A model generated the notes under the pieces. It saw only the letters and a program-made list of their open reading frames with translations. It ran no database searches and was not told the DNA's origin. DNA of 64,000 nt from Flavobacterium chryseum (GTDB lineage: Bacteria; Bacteroidota; Bacteroidia; Flavobacteriales; Flavobacteriaceae), in assembly GCF_004362015.1 (NCBI RefSeq), contig NZ_SNWW01000012.1, positions 62,001-126,000 of the forward strand, given 5' to 3'. Shown piece by piece: positions 1 to 9,702 of the stretch (its first letter is position 1; each line of letters starts with the position of its first letter). Position numbers and translations under genes: made by a program.

Positions 1-1001
1 GCTTCATTTGCAATCTTAACGCAAGCTTCAGAGGCATACATTTTTGCCATTGCTCCTAATGTGGTAACGGGTTTATGTTGTTGCTTTAAAAATGCAGCTT
101 TATGCAACAATAATTCTGAAGCTTCAATTTCAGTTGCCATAGCAGCCAATTTAAATGATATTCCCTGAAAACTACTAATTGGTTGTCCAAACTGGTGTCT
201 CTCTTTAGAATATTTTAGTGCTGCTTCATAAGCGCCTTTTGCAATTCCCAAAGACAGTGCTCCTATCGAAATTCTTCCACCATCTAATATTTTCATTGCC
301 TGAACAAATCCCTGACCCACTTCTCCTAATCTATTAGCATCCGGAACACGGCAGCCATCAAAAACCAACTCTGCAGTTTCACTGGCACGCATTCCTAATT
401 TATTTTCTTTTTTTCCTGATGTAAATCCTGGCATACCTTTTTCAAAAACAAAAGCTGTCATTCCTTTAGAATCTCCTTTTTCTCCGGTACGAACGATTAC
501 AACTGCAATATCTCCGGAAATAGCGTGTGTTATAAAATTTTTTGCACCATTTACAATCCAGAAATCACCATCTTTAACTGCGGTGGTATTCATTCCGCCA
601 GCGTCAGAACCTGTGTTGTGTTCTGTTAAACCCCAAGCTCCAATATGTTCAGCTGTTGCTAATTTTGGTAACCATTTTTTCTTTTGATCTTCATTTCCAA
701 AAGTCAAAATATGATTGGTACATAATGAATTATGAGCAGCAACAGAAAGTCCTATTGAAGGATCTACTTTTGAAATTTCTTCGACAACGGTAATATATTC
801 GTGATAACCTAATCCAGATCCTCCATATTCTTCCGGAACTAAAACTCCCATAAATCCCATTTCTCCTAATTTCTTAAAGAGAGGAACAGGAAAAGTCTGA
901 GCTTCATCCCATTCCATAATATTCGGTCTGATATTTTTCTCTGCAAAATCTTTAATAGATTGTGCAATCATTACTTGTGTTTCGTTATAATCAAAATTCA
1001 T
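1..1001 (-). CDS. acyl-CoA dehydrogenase (3' end outside window)
   Basis: A flavin-dependent acyl-CoA dehydrogenase that would oxidise acyl-CoA to trans-2-enoyl-CoA in fatty-acid or branched-chain amino-acid breakdown, passing electrons to ETF. The start at 1001 gives MNFDYNETQVMIAQSIKDFA, a typical N-terminal helical domain. The family signature GAWGLTEHNTGSDAGGM is present, and the later stretch around MKILDGGRISIGALSLG is the start of the C-terminal helical domain. About 333 residues are visible of a usual 380 or so. The segment that normally carries the catalytic glutamate lies beyond the left edge, so activity cannot be judged. The HhH gene upstream on the same strand ends 17 bp away, so the two may be cotranscribed. 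Substrate chain length cannot be inferred. Confidence 0.93.
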   Translation of the reverse strand, partial: MNFDYNETQVMIAQSIKDFAEKNIRPNIMEWDEAQTFPVPLFKKLGEMGFMGVLVPEEYGGSGLGYHEYITVVEEISKVDPSIGLSVAAHNSLCTNHILTFGNEDQKKKWLPKLATAEHIGAWGLTEHNTGSDAGGMNTTAVKDGDFWIVNGAKNFITHAISGDIAVVIVRTGEKGDSKGMTAFVFEKGMPGFTSGKKENKLGMRASETAELVFDGCRVPDANRLGEVGQGFVQAMKILDGGRISIGALSLGIAKGAYEAALKYSKERHQFGQPISSFQGISFKLAAMATEIEASELLLHKAAFLKQQHKPVTTLGAMAKMYASEACVKIANE

Positions 1002-1018
1002 TGTAAGTCAGTATTTTT

Positions 1019-1912
1019 TTAGAACTCCAAATATAAACTAATTATTTTTGCTTTTTCAACAGGAAAATCTTTAATTTTTGATAAATCCTCAATATTTTTA
1101 AAATTTCCGTTCATACTTCGATAGGTGACTATTTGTTTTGCCAACGCATATCTAAAATAGGGGAATTGCGATAATTCTTTTAAGGAAGCATCATTTATAG
1201 CTATCTTTTTAAAATTTGGCAAAGCAGAAATTTTAAAATGAGCATTAATTTCAAAAATAACCTCTGGCGAAAGTCCCCACACATCTTTAATTTGTTCCAT
1301 AGACACAAAACCTCCTAAGATTTCTTTTTGTTTTAATATTCGTAAAGATAATGCTTCACCAATTCCATAAATTTTCATAAAATCTTCCTGAGTCGCTTCA
1401 TTTATATCTAAAGTTACTATTTTTTCTTTTTTCTGGAATGTCTTTGGAACATATTCTTTTTTATCTTCTTTAAATTTCTTTTCATTGTTAATCCAATTTG
1501 GAAATTTGAAATAAGGTGAAATTACATTTAATAATGAATCAGAAATTTTAGTTACTTTCTGAAATTCTTCAGCTGAATTAACGTATTTATTCTCTTTTCG
1601 AAAAGCCATTAATCGGTCTATTTCCTGAACTGATAAGCCAAGTTTGTAACCTTTATAATCTGAAATAAAATTTGGATTGAAAGAATACATTTTTGGTTTA
1701 GCATCATATTTTGCCAATTTCATCGAATCAATTTCTGATTGTAATGACATCCATTCCTGTTCTTTTGCAGGGATTTTTTTTTCAGGCAAAGTAAAATTGG
1801 CGAAAAAATATACCATTTGTAAAATGACAATTACGGCTAAAAGCAGAAAAATACCTGTACGTTGTTTATTTGTAAACTTAAAATATGGCGCGAGCGCTTT
1901 AAAATTAATCAT
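1019..1912 (-). CDS. Membrane-anchored helix-hairpin-helix (ComEA-like) protein
   Basis: A 297-residue protein with one N-terminal membrane segment (about residues 19-39) and a soluble part holding repeated helix-hairpin-helix units. The clearest units are LDINEATQEDFMKIYGIG (about 168-185) and IAINDASLKELSQFPYFR near the C-terminus. They match the ComEA-type HhH fold that binds DNA backbone without sequence specificity. In Bacteroidota such proteins are annotated as helix-hairpin-helix domain proteins or ComEA family. A role in DNA uptake is family-based inference only, because no comEC or other competence gene is adjacent. It sits 17 bp upstream of the acyl-CoA dehydrogenase. Confidence 0.85.
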   Translation of the reverse strand: MINFKALAPYFKFTNKQRTGIFLLLAVIVILQMVYFFANFTLPEKKIPAKEQEWMSLQSEIDSMKLAKYDAKPKMYSFNPNFISDYKGYKLGLSVQEIDRLMAFRKENKYVNSAEEFQKVTKISDSLLNVISPYFKFPNWINNEKKFKEDKKEYVPKTFQKKEKIVTLDINEATQEDFMKIYGIGEALSLRILKQKEILGGFVSMEQIKDVWGLSPEVIFEINAHFKISALPNFKKIAINDASLKELSQFPYFRYALAKQIVTYRSMNGNFKNIEDLSKIKDFPVEKAKIISLYLEF

Positions 1913-2105
1913 TAATGAATTATTTTTTTAAGCCAAAATTAAACGAAAAGAGGTTATTTATTAAGAAAAATAGTAAAAAATATAATCTTCTACAATATAT
2001 TTTTCTATTTTAGGTTAAATTAAGTTGATGAAATACACTACTAAAAACCAATTTACGGTTGATAAATTAAAAATTTTAAACATTTTGTAACTTATAATTA
2101 CATAA

Positions 2106-2139
2106 TTGTTTTTATTTTTTATAAAAAACGATACATTTG
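2106..2139 (+). promoter_or_regulatory. Putative flavobacterial sigma-A promoter of the APC permease
   Basis: TTG at 2106-2108 and TACATTTG at 2132-2139 match the flavobacterial TTG / TAnnTTTG consensus with a 23 bp spacer, at the long end of the accepted range. The -7 box is 31 bp before the permease start. No transcript data are available. Confidence 0.45.
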
Positions 2140-2170
2140 GAGCTTAATAACAATAAACCACTATTATAGT

Positions 2171-3661
2171 ATGTCAATTTGGAAAAGAAAACCATTAGCA
2201 CAGCTTTTAGCAGAAGCTGCTGATTCTGAAAAAGGATTAAAAAGAACTTTGACCGCTTGGTCATTAATAGCCTTAGGTATTGGCGCCATCATTGGTGCAG
2301 GATTATTTGTTAGAACTGCTACCGCCGCCGCCCAAAATGCTGGTCCATCAGTAACAATTGCATTTATTATAGCTGCCATAGGTTGTGCATTAGCCGGATT
2401 ATGCTATGCAGAACTCTCTTCTTCAATTCCAATTTCTGGTAGTGCTTATACTTATACATACGCTACTATGGGAGAATTCCTTGCCTGGATCATAGGTTGG
2501 GATTTAATTCTTGAATATGCTGTAGGAGCAGCAACTGTAGGGATTGCATGGAGTGAATATCTCAATAATTTGCTGGTCAATGTCTTTCATGTCAGTCCGA
2601 TTCCTTTTGAGTTTTCTCACTCTCCATTTCAAAAAATAATTGATCCGGTAACACAAGAAGTTACACGTGGAATCATCAATCTTCCCGCACTTTTTATTGT
2701 TAGTGTAATTAGTTTATTATTGATTAAAGGTATACAGGAATCTGCTTTTGTTAACGGAATTATTGTAATCGTTAAAGTAGCGATTGTTATCTTAATTATT
2801 GTAATTGGTTGGAATTTCGTAAATCCAGTAAATCATACACCTTATATCCCGCCATCCTCAATTTTTACAGATGAGCATGGAGTTGGACATAGTTATGGTG
2901 GAATTATGGGAATTTTAGGAGCTGCAGGAACTGTTTTCTTTGCATTTATCGGTTTCGATGCTGTAAGTACTGCTGCTCAGGAAACAAAAAATCCTAAAAA
3001 AGCAATGCCAATTGGTATTTTAGGATCATTAGCTGTTTGTACTCTTTTATACATTCTTTTTGCACACGTATTAACAGGTGTTGCAACTGTTGAAGATTTT
3101 AGAACTGGTGGTAAAGAAGCTTCTGTAGCTTTTGCAATCAACAAATATATGATAGGATATGAATGGTTAGGACAATTAGTAACTGTTGCTATTCTTGCTG
3201 GTTTTTCTTCAGTAATCTTAGTAATGTTATTAGGTCAATCACGTGTATTTTATGCAATGGGTAAAGATGGATTGCTTCCAAAAGCTTTTAGCGATGTTCA
3301 TCCAAAATACAAAACTCCATACAAAGCAAATCTTGCCATTTTAATAATTGTTGGTGCATTTGCAGCATTTATTCCAGGTGATATTGTAGGAGATATGACT
3401 AGTATTGGAACATTATTTGCTTTTGTGCTTGTATGTATTTCAGTTATTATTCTACGTAAAAAAGAACCTAACATGATTAGAGAATTCAAAACTCCGTTCG
3501 TTCCTTTTGTACCTATATTAGGAGTTCTGGTTTGTTGTGCTATGATGTACGGTTTAGGATGGACAAACTGGTTAAGACTTTTTGCATGGATGGCTTTAGG
3601 AGTTATTTTCTACTTTACTTATGGTAAAAAACATAGTAAACTGAACAATACGGAAAAATAA
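2171..3661 (+). CDS. APC-superfamily amino acid permease
   Basis: A 496-residue inner-membrane transporter with about 12 hydrophobic segments. The first helix carries GIGAIIGAGLFV (residues 36-47), the substrate-binding glycine-rich motif of the APC superfamily. The stretch FIGFDAVSTAAQETKNPKKA is characteristic of the cationic amino acid transporter (CAT/YfnA) branch. It probably imports or exchanges amino acids, perhaps basic ones; the precise substrate cannot be set from sequence. The gene stands alone, with a promoter-like element upstream and a strong terminator directly after the stop codon. Confidence 0.93.
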   Translation: MSIWKRKPLAQLLAEAADSEKGLKRTLTAWSLIALGIGAIIGAGLFVRTATAAAQNAGPSVTIAFIIAAIGCALAGLCYAELSSSIPISGSAYTYTYATMGEFLAWIIGWDLILEYAVGAATVGIAWSEYLNNLLVNVFHVSPIPFEFSHSPFQKIIDPVTQEVTRGIINLPALFIVSVISLLLIKGIQESAFVNGIIVIVKVAIVILIIVIGWNFVNPVNHTPYIPPSSIFTDEHGVGHSYGGIMGILGAAGTVFFAFIGFDAVSTAAQETKNPKKAMPIGILGSLAVCTLLYILFAHVLTGVATVEDFRTGGKEASVAFAINKYMIGYEWLGQLVTVAILAGFSSVILVMLLGQSRVFYAMGKDGLLPKAFSDVHPKYKTPYKANLAILIIVGAFAAFIPGDIVGDMTSIGTLFAFVLVCISVIILRKKEPNMIREFKTPFVPFVPILGVLVCCAMMYGLGWTNWLRLFAWMALGVIFYFTYGKKHSKLNNTEK

Positions 3662-3676
3662 TTTTCTATATAAATA

Positions 3677-3718
3677 AAAAAAAGGATCATAAAGCTAATT
3701 ACTTTATGATCCTTTTTT
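3677..3718 (+). terminator. Rho-independent terminator after the APC permease
   Basis: A perfect stem, AAAAGGATCATAAAG against CTTTATGATCCTTTT with a 7-base loop, followed by a T run. A-rich sequence on the other side may make it bidirectional, serving the converging PspC gene as well. Confidence 0.85.
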
Positions 3719-3736
3719 TATGCTTAATAATTAATT

Positions 3737-3964
3737 TTATAAATCAAAAACAGAAGTTCGTTTTGCACGAATTAAATCTTTAAGACGAATCCAGAAAGCT
3801 AACGTTAAATAGATTCCAAAACCTAAACCAGCTGTGACAAACGAAATATAAATAAAAAATAATCGCACGCTTGTAACACGCATCCCTAGTTTATCTGCTA
3901 ATCGTGAAGAAACATGAAATCCGTATTTTTCTAAAAAGAATTTAAGTCTTAAAATAGCCGGCAT
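3737..3964 (-). CDS. PspC-domain small membrane protein
   Basis: A 75-residue protein resembling a stand-alone PspC domain. The pattern SRLADKLGMRVTSVRLFFIY followed by a glycine-containing hydrophobic stretch (VTAGLGFGIYLTLAFWI) matches the PspC layout of a short amphipathic part plus one membrane segment. PspC proteins take part in envelope-stress sensing in proteobacteria. In Bacteroidota the small versions are uncharacterised, and no PspA or PspB homologue is nearby. It converges on the APC permease gene, with the hairpin at about 3.7 kb between them. Confidence 0.75.
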   Translation of the reverse strand: MPAILRLKFFLEKYGFHVSSRLADKLGMRVTSVRLFFIYISFVTAGLGFGIYLTLAFWIRLKDLIRAKRTSVFDL

Positions 3965-4070
3965 AGTTTTAATTTTAGATTTATCCTTCGACTTGGCTCA
4001 GGATAACATTTTGTTCGTTTAGAATTACAAAAGTACAAAATTATCTATCATGCGATTTTGTAATTTTTAA

Positions 4071-5342
4071 TTAATTATTCTTCAGTAACTCCATTCCTAT
4101 TGCACATTTTAAGCAAGCTTTAAAATTACAATATTCATTTTTAAGTTGTAATAACGCTTGTGTGTCAAAAGCATTTTTTGATGAAATGCCAAAAGATTCA
4201 AATTTATCAATAATTGAATTTTTTTCCGGAGCAACTTCATTCATTAATTCAATTAAATCTTCAGAATTAGATTCTCCCATAATATGCGAATAAGCAAACT
4301 GAATTGGTATAATGGTGTTTAAAATCAATAAATCTATGAATGATTTAGATAATGGTTTTGATTTCTTTGGACTTTCTTTATCAAACTGATAGTGGTTTTG
4401 CCAGTATATACTCGCTGAAACATCTAATAATTTATAAACTTCTTTTACAGATTTTAAATAAATAATTTTAGAAAATAAGTTTTGGTGTTTATTGTACAAA
4501 CTTGCTAATTGAGAAAGTCTAATCGTAGGGAAATTGTCGGGTCGATGTTTAAAAAACTCCAAAGGATCTGCATAAACTTTATCTAATTGATATTTGTGTA
4601 AAAGATAAAAATATCTAATTTTCAAATCTTTAAAGTACACATCTTCTTTATCCGAATCTAATAGGCCGGAAGTTCCTAAAATCAAAGCTTCGAGATTTTC
4701 GACTTCAAAACTTTCTTTTCGGATTATGGAAAATGGAAGTGATTTGGCAATTTGCAAAAAAGAATTTCCATTTGTATTTAATCCAAAATTCTTCGCTAAC
4801 ATACGAAATAAAACGGCTTCCCAATCCTGATTTGTTTCTTCGAGCAGGTCATAAATAAATTTTGATTTACGTTCTAATCGTTCGAAGAATAATCTTTCCT
4901 GCCAGTTTTTAAAAATGAATGCATCAATTTCGGCAATTTGTTTTTCACAGGATATCCAAGATTTTGGAGTTATTAAGGAATGGTAATTACTTAGTATTTC
5001 TGATGAAACATAATCCTTCAAAACCAAAACCGGAATTTCAGTATTATTGCCTCTAAAAATCTCTGTATCATGTTCCCAAACGACGTGCAAAATAACATTA
5101 TCGTAAGCCGTATCTCTTTCATGACCGTGTACATACCAATCGGAAGATTTTAAATGAATCTCAACATTTCCAGCCCATTTTTGTTCTCCAATTTTAATTT
5201 GCGCATTAAAGAAATCAGGACCGGCTAGTTCTAAATAATCACCGGTTTTAATAATGGTAATTTGTTCATTTTGAGTAGTTCGTAAATTTAGTGTATCAAA
5301 CTTCTTGAATTTCCAGAGATAATGAAGAAAATCTTCTTTCAT
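4071..5342 (-). CDS. DUF2851 family protein
   Basis: A 423-residue soluble protein of the DUF2851 family, which is widespread in Bacteroidota and has no established function. Family-type features are the N-terminal EDFLHYLWKFKKF, the GDYLELAGPDFFNAQIKIG block and the GNVEIHLKSSDWYVHGH block rich in His, Asp and Trp. The C-terminus has cysteines in CNFKACLKCAIG that could bind metal. No signal peptide or membrane segment is seen. Family assignment is from recall of these conserved blocks. Confidence 0.85.
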   Translation of the reverse strand: MKEDFLHYLWKFKKFDTLNLRTTQNEQITIIKTGDYLELAGPDFFNAQIKIGEQKWAGNVEIHLKSSDWYVHGHERDTAYDNVILHVVWEHDTEIFRGNNTEIPVLVLKDYVSSEILSNYHSLITPKSWISCEKQIAEIDAFIFKNWQERLFFERLERKSKFIYDLLEETNQDWEAVLFRMLAKNFGLNTNGNSFLQIAKSLPFSIIRKESFEVENLEALILGTSGLLDSDKEDVYFKDLKIRYFYLLHKYQLDKVYADPLEFFKHRPDNFPTIRLSQLASLYNKHQNLFSKIIYLKSVKEVYKLLDVSASIYWQNHYQFDKESPKKSKPLSKSFIDLLILNTIIPIQFAYSHIMGESNSEDLIELMNEVAPEKNSIIDKFESFGISSKNAFDTQALLQLKNEYCNFKACLKCAIGMELLKNN

Positions 5343-5419
5343 TTTTAGCTTTTAAATTAAATTTTATAAAAGCCTAAAATTAAATAAAATAATACTAATC
5401 TTACAAAATATTTTTTTAA

Positions 5420-5902
5420 TTACCGTAACATATACAATTTGGCACAAGCTCTTGCATCAGACAAAGCTTCATGATGGTTCAGTTGAATTTTCATTTCCCG
5501 GCAGCAATCGCTCAACTTTGTCGGTTTTAAACCTTTTCCTTTATATATCTTAACAGTACATTCCCATTTAGGAGCGATATTCAAATCTTCGTATTGTAAA
5601 CCATGAAGTGCCATTGATTTCATTAATACATTACGGTCAAAACTTTCGTTGTGAGCTACAACGACTCTGTTTTTTAACCGTTTTTCGATTTCAGGAAAAA
5701 CTTGCTTAAATGATTTTGCATTTATTGTGTCCTTTGGATAAATGTCATAAACCTGAATCGTAAAATAATTATATTCGTTGTTAGGTGGTTTTATTAGAGT
5801 AACAAACTCATCTACAATTACGCCATTCTCGACGGTAACAATTCCAACAGAGCAAGGATGATGACCAGTTGCGGTTTCAAAATCTATAGCGGTAAAGTTC
5901 AT
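5420..5902 (-). CDS. 3'-5' exonuclease, DnaQ-like DEDDh family
   Basis: A 160-residue exonuclease of the DEDDh superfamily, as in the proofreading subunit of DNA polymerase III or RNase T. ExoI carries DFETA near the N-terminus (Asp7, Glu9), ExoII is VVAHNESFDRNVL, and ExoIII is NHHEALSDARACA with the catalytic His and Asp. It lacks a BRCT or polymerase-binding extension, so it is a single-domain enzyme acting on DNA or RNA ends. Substrate is not predictable. Its start lies 20 bp before the stem of the terminator that follows the cystathionine/cysteine synthase gene. Confidence 0.9.
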   Translation of the reverse strand: MNFTAIDFETATGHHPCSVGIVTVENGVIVDEFVTLIKPPNNEYNYFTIQVYDIYPKDTINAKSFKQVFPEIEKRLKNRVVVAHNESFDRNVLMKSMALHGLQYEDLNIAPKWECTVKIYKGKGLKPTKLSDCCREMKIQLNHHEALSDARACAKLYMLR

Positions 5903-5921
5903 TATTGGGTTTATTTAAGCT

Positions 5922-5968
5922 AAAAAATCCATAAATCTAATTGTTATGAAAACTAGATTTATGGATTT
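5922..5968 (-). terminator. Rho-independent terminator after the CBS-domain synthase
   Basis: Inverted arms AAATCCATAAATCTA and TAGATTTATGGATTT are separated by 14 bases. On the minus strand the stem is followed by a T run (the A run at 5922-5927), 20 bp after the synthase stop codon. Confidence 0.8.
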
Positions 5969-5988
5969 CTAAAATTATAAAAATTGTC

Positions 5989-7350
5989 TTATTTTATTGC
6001 TCCGATGATATCGTATTTGGTAATAATATGATGTTTACCGTTTCCAAGATCTACTAAAACAGCATCATTTTCTTTGGTAAATAATTTCGAAACTTCTTCG
6101 ATTGTTGTTCCTAATTTTACAATTGGGAAAGGTTTTCCCATTACTTCTTTAATTGGTTTTTCGGCAACATTTTTATCGGCAACATAGCTTCTGAATAAAT
6201 CTGTTTCGTCAACAGAACCCACAAATCCGTTAATATCTACCACAGGAATTTGCGAAATTTTGTACTTACGCATACGTTCAATAGCGTGCGAAACTAATTC
6301 TTCTGTACGTACAACGATCAATTCTTTATCGATATGATCTTTAATTACATCTTCAGCCTTTGTTACGTTTTCTTCCAGAAATCCACGTTCACGCATCCAA
6401 TCGTCGTTAAACATTTTACCTACGTAACGGCTTCCTGAATCGTGAAAAAGTACTACAACAACATCTTCGGGTTTAAAGTGCTCTTTTAGTTGTAACAATC
6501 CCTTTATACAAGCTCCGGCTGAATTTCCAACAAAAATAGCTTCTTCAAGAGCAATTTTTCTTGTGTAAACAGCAGCATCTTTATCGGTTACTTTTGTAAA
6601 ACCGTCAATTAAAGAAAAGTCTACATTTTTAGGTAAAATATCTTCTCCAATTCCTTCAGTAATATAAGAGTAAATTTCGTTTTCATCAAAAATTCCAGTT
6701 TCATGGTATTTTTTAAAAACCGAACCATACGTATCGATTCCCCAAATTTTAATATTTGGATTTTTCTCTTTTAAATATTTTCCAACTCCTGAGATTGTTC
6801 CTCCGGTTCCTACTCCAACCACAAAATGAGTGATTTTTCCATCTGTTTGTTTCCAGATTTCCGGACCTGTCTGCTCGTAATGTGCCAACGAATTTGACAT
6901 ATTATCATACTGATTTACATACCAGGAATTAGGTGTTTCTTCAGCCAAACGTTTTGATACAGAATAATAGGAACGTGGATCTGTAGGTTCAACATCGGTA
7001 GGACAAACGACTACTTTGGCACCAACAGCACGCAAAATGTCCATTTTCTCTTTAGATTGTTTATCAGATATTACACAAATTAATTTGTATCCTTTGATGA
7101 TTGCTACAAGCGCCAATCCCATTCCTGTATTTCCTGAAGTCCCTTCAATAATAGTTCCGCCTGGTTTTAAACGACCATCAGCCTCAGCATCTTCAATCAT
7201 TTTTACGGCCATTCTGTCTTTTACAGAATTTCCAGGGTTAAAAGTTTCGACTTTTGCTAATACTAACGCATCAATTTCAGCAACGACTTTGTTAAGTTTT
7301 ACTAACGGCGTATTACCAATTGTTTCTAAAATGTTATTTGAAAAGTCCAT
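5989..7350 (-). CDS. PLP-dependent cystathionine beta-synthase / cysteine synthase with CBS pair
   Basis: A 453-residue fold-type II PLP enzyme joined to a C-terminal CBS-domain pair. The PLP lysine is Lys44 in NPGNSVKDRMA, the substrate loop is TSGNTG (71-76) and the phosphate-binding loop is GVGTGGTISG. Residues from about 340 to the end form two CBS motifs that usually bind adenosyl ligands and adjust activity. It would make cystathionine or cysteine from serine or O-acetylserine with homocysteine or sulfide. The domain order is that of human-type cystathionine beta-synthase without the haem domain; sequence alone does not separate CBS from CysK activity. It lies 37 bp after the porin gene and probably shares its transcript. 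Confidence 0.9.
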   Translation of the reverse strand: MDFSNNILETIGNTPLVKLNKVVAEIDALVLAKVETFNPGNSVKDRMAVKMIEDAEADGRLKPGGTIIEGTSGNTGMGLALVAIIKGYKLICVISDKQSKEKMDILRAVGAKVVVCPTDVEPTDPRSYYSVSKRLAEETPNSWYVNQYDNMSNSLAHYEQTGPEIWKQTDGKITHFVVGVGTGGTISGVGKYLKEKNPNIKIWGIDTYGSVFKKYHETGIFDENEIYSYITEGIGEDILPKNVDFSLIDGFTKVTDKDAAVYTRKIALEEAIFVGNSAGACIKGLLQLKEHFKPEDVVVVLFHDSGSRYVGKMFNDDWMRERGFLEENVTKAEDVIKDHIDKELIVVRTEELVSHAIERMRKYKISQIPVVDINGFVGSVDETDLFRSYVADKNVAEKPIKEVMGKPFPIVKLGTTIEEVSKLFTKENDAVLVDLGNGKHHIITKYDIIGAIK

Positions 7351-7387
7351 TTTATATGAATTTAATTTATTTGGTTTTAATATAATT

Positions 7388-9355
7388 TTATTGGAAGAAA
7401 TTCCACACTAAACCAAATCGGATGGTAAAATCACGATATGGATTATTAGGTGCTGAATAATAATTGTTCCCGGAAAAAGCAGCATTAAAATGTTCTGCTT
7501 TAAAGTAAAATCTTGTTTGTCTGATTCTGAAATTTATAAAATAATCAAAGTTGGCATAATTCCCGATTTTCTTCTCATTTTGAACAAAAAATTCTCCAAC
7601 AACCGGATTGTAATCATTACCGTAATATTCAGTAAAATAGTTAAATGTTAATCCTGTTTGCATAAAGAGTGCCTTCTTAAAAAAGTAAGTTGAATAATAA
7701 AGCGTATTTCTGGTAACAAAATCAGGAACATTTAAAATTAAATCTGACTGATCTACTTTTTGATATAAGAATGTATTATCTAAGCCAAATCCTCCGAATT
7801 TAAATTCTTTATTTGCTTTTGCTGAGAAATAATTTATTGCATTTCCGTATTGCGCCGGATTTATAATCTGAGTTCTGGCTGTTATTTGTGCATCTGTAGA
7901 AACATCTGCAAAATACAAATGATCTTTTAAAACGGTGTATTGAACTTCTGCATTTAACCAAGGCGTGTAAATATTGGCACTTATTAAATTGATCTTTTCG
8001 TTTTTAAAATTATTCGACCAATTGTATTGTACATAACTACTTTGGTACAAATTATAGTTATTATTTGGTAATTTATTGATGTTACGATATCTAAAATCAA
8101 ACTGAATTTGATCGTTTAAATTATATCTCAATTTTGCATCTAAATCAGAAAGTGACTGATTTGTAATTGATCTGGTATATAAAAATCTTCCGTTCCATTT
8201 ATTTTTTTGATATTCATATTGCCCTCCAACATTATTAATCTGAAGAAATAAATTGTCAGGAATTCTGCTGCCGTCTTCTTTAAATATAATTCGGTTGTAT
8301 TCATAATTCGACCTGTAATCGTCTATAAAGAAATTGAATTTTCCTAAAAGTGAGTTTTCATAAGCAAGACCGGCTTTATTATACAATTTTTCAAAACGTG
8401 TCTGATCATTTATTCCGCTTGCAACATACGATTCTCCAAATCTTTCTACTACAGCACCATCTACTGTAGAAAAAACGGTTGGCTGATTGTATTCGAAAAA
8501 TTTATTTTCGTAATTAAACTGATGCGTTACATATAAATTATTGTTTCCTTCTGTTGGATTTATTCTAAAAGCATGATCAAAAAACAAACGTCTTCCTTTT
8601 AAGAACGATTTTGCATCTGTTAGATAAACCTGCAATCTCTGACGGTTTCTAAAATCCGGATCTCCGCTTTCAAAATCCTCAGGTGTTGTTATTCCGCCAT
8701 TTTCTTCATTTGAAATATCCTGCGAAGTAAAATGAGCATTTAACACATACCTTTTATCGGTTGTAAAATAACTTGTTGTCATTCTTAAATTGCCCGAACT
8801 TACCAATTGATTTATGTAATTTCCTTCGGAACGCAATCCTCTGTAAGCAATAGAAAAATTAAGGTTTTTTGATGTGTTTAAGGTAATAAACGAATCTACG
8901 TTTTGTCCTTTATTGATAGTTGTATTAAAAAACAATTCGGTTAAAGGAGTTGCTACAGAATAATACTGAATTTGATTGGCTTCGAGAAAATTAAAATGTT
9001 TACCGCTAAAACCAATTTCCGGATATGGCGAATAATCTGTTAAACTATATTGCAATGTATTATAAGTTTGCCCAATATTCGCAAAAGGCAAAAGTCCAAA
9101 ATTATCCTTTCGAAGATAGTTTTGTCTGTAAGAACTTTTAAGTGTTAAAGACGTATCTACATAAATAGTATCATGTTCTAAAGTATATTTTTGATACTGA
9201 TCAATCGTTGCTACTAGTGCTTTTTTCTTTTTTACTGTATCTGTAATACTTGAATATTTTGTATTCATATCTAAATTATTTTTAGACGCATTTTTTTCTT
9301 GAGAAAACAATAAAGTTGGTACGACTAATAGATATAGAAAAAAGAATATTCTCAT
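7388..9355 (-). CDS. Putative outer-membrane porin
   Basis: A 655-residue exported protein with a signal peptide (MRIFFFLYLLVVPTLLFSQ). The rest is dominated by alternating polar and aromatic beta-strand segments and ends in RFGLVWNFFQ, a C-terminal aromatic pattern typical of outer-membrane barrels. It resembles the Bacteroidota putative porin family. No TonB plug or carboxypeptidase-like domain is present, so passive diffusion is more likely than active uptake. It is 37 bp upstream of the CBS-domain synthase in the same orientation, a neighbour with no obvious functional link. Confidence 0.82.
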   Translation of the reverse strand: MRIFFFLYLLVVPTLLFSQEKNASKNNLDMNTKYSSITDTVKKKKALVATIDQYQKYTLEHDTIYVDTSLTLKSSYRQNYLRKDNFGLLPFANIGQTYNTLQYSLTDYSPYPEIGFSGKHFNFLEANQIQYYSVATPLTELFFNTTINKGQNVDSFITLNTSKNLNFSIAYRGLRSEGNYINQLVSSGNLRMTTSYFTTDKRYVLNAHFTSQDISNEENGGITTPEDFESGDPDFRNRQRLQVYLTDAKSFLKGRRLFFDHAFRINPTEGNNNLYVTHQFNYENKFFEYNQPTVFSTVDGAVVERFGESYVASGINDQTRFEKLYNKAGLAYENSLLGKFNFFIDDYRSNYEYNRIIFKEDGSRIPDNLFLQINNVGGQYEYQKNKWNGRFLYTRSITNQSLSDLDAKLRYNLNDQIQFDFRYRNINKLPNNNYNLYQSSYVQYNWSNNFKNEKINLISANIYTPWLNAEVQYTVLKDHLYFADVSTDAQITARTQIINPAQYGNAINYFSAKANKEFKFGGFGLDNTFLYQKVDQSDLILNVPDFVTRNTLYYSTYFFKKALFMQTGLTFNYFTEYYGNDYNPVVGEFFVQNEKKIGNYANFDYFINFRIRQTRFYFKAEHFNAAFSGNNYYSAPNNPYRDFTIRFGLVWNFFQ

Positions 9356-9398
9356 TGGATAGCTTTATATATAGTTATTTCGGCAAAAATTTGTTGAG

Positions 9399-9406
9399 CA
9401 AAGGTA
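9399..9406 (-). promoter_or_regulatory. Possible -7 box of the porin operon
   Basis: TACCTTTG on the minus strand fits the flavobacterial TAnnTTTG consensus 43 bp before the porin start. No TTG was found at the usual 17-23 bp upstream, so this is only a candidate. Confidence 0.3.
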
Positions 9407-9575
9407 AATGATAAAAACGTATAAATAAAAAAACGCAGCAAATTATAGTATAGAATAGTAATAGAAGTAAACGTTTTATTTGTTTAAAAATTTTACACTA
9501 CTATTAATCTAAAAACTACCTACAATTAATTCGGATATTTTAAGTAAAATCACAATCAATACTTTACACAAAAGA

Positions 9576-9609
9576 AAACCCCCGATTACAAAAAAGTAAT
9601 CAGGGGTAT
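9576..9609 (-). terminator. Rho-independent terminator after the SusC/SusD operon
   Basis: On the minus strand ACCCCTGATTAC and GTAATCGGGGGT pair around a T6 loop (one G-T wobble) and are followed by a T-rich tract. It lies about 95 bp beyond the SusD stop codon. Confidence 0.8.
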
Positions 9610-9702
9610 TTCAAAAAAAATCAAAATATTTATTTTCTGTATTCCATATTTGGTTTTTAATTTATCTTAAGCTTCAGCTTAATTGCTGATTCAAAATATA
9701 AA

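Larger units (their letters stand above)
9356..9702. other. Intergenic region between the porin and SusD genes
   Basis: 347 bp without a gene. It holds a -7-like box for the porin (CAAAGGTA at 9399-9406, read as TACCTTTG on the minus strand, no good -33 partner) and the terminator after the SusD gene. The remainder is AT-rich with no ORF or RNA structure I can support. Confidence 0.6.

Noticed and set aside
3981..4010. CTTCGACTTGGCTCAGGATAA segment near 3.98-4.01 kb as a repeat
   Set aside because: It resembles a known Bacteroidota intergenic repeat fragment, but a single short piece here cannot be supported as a feature.
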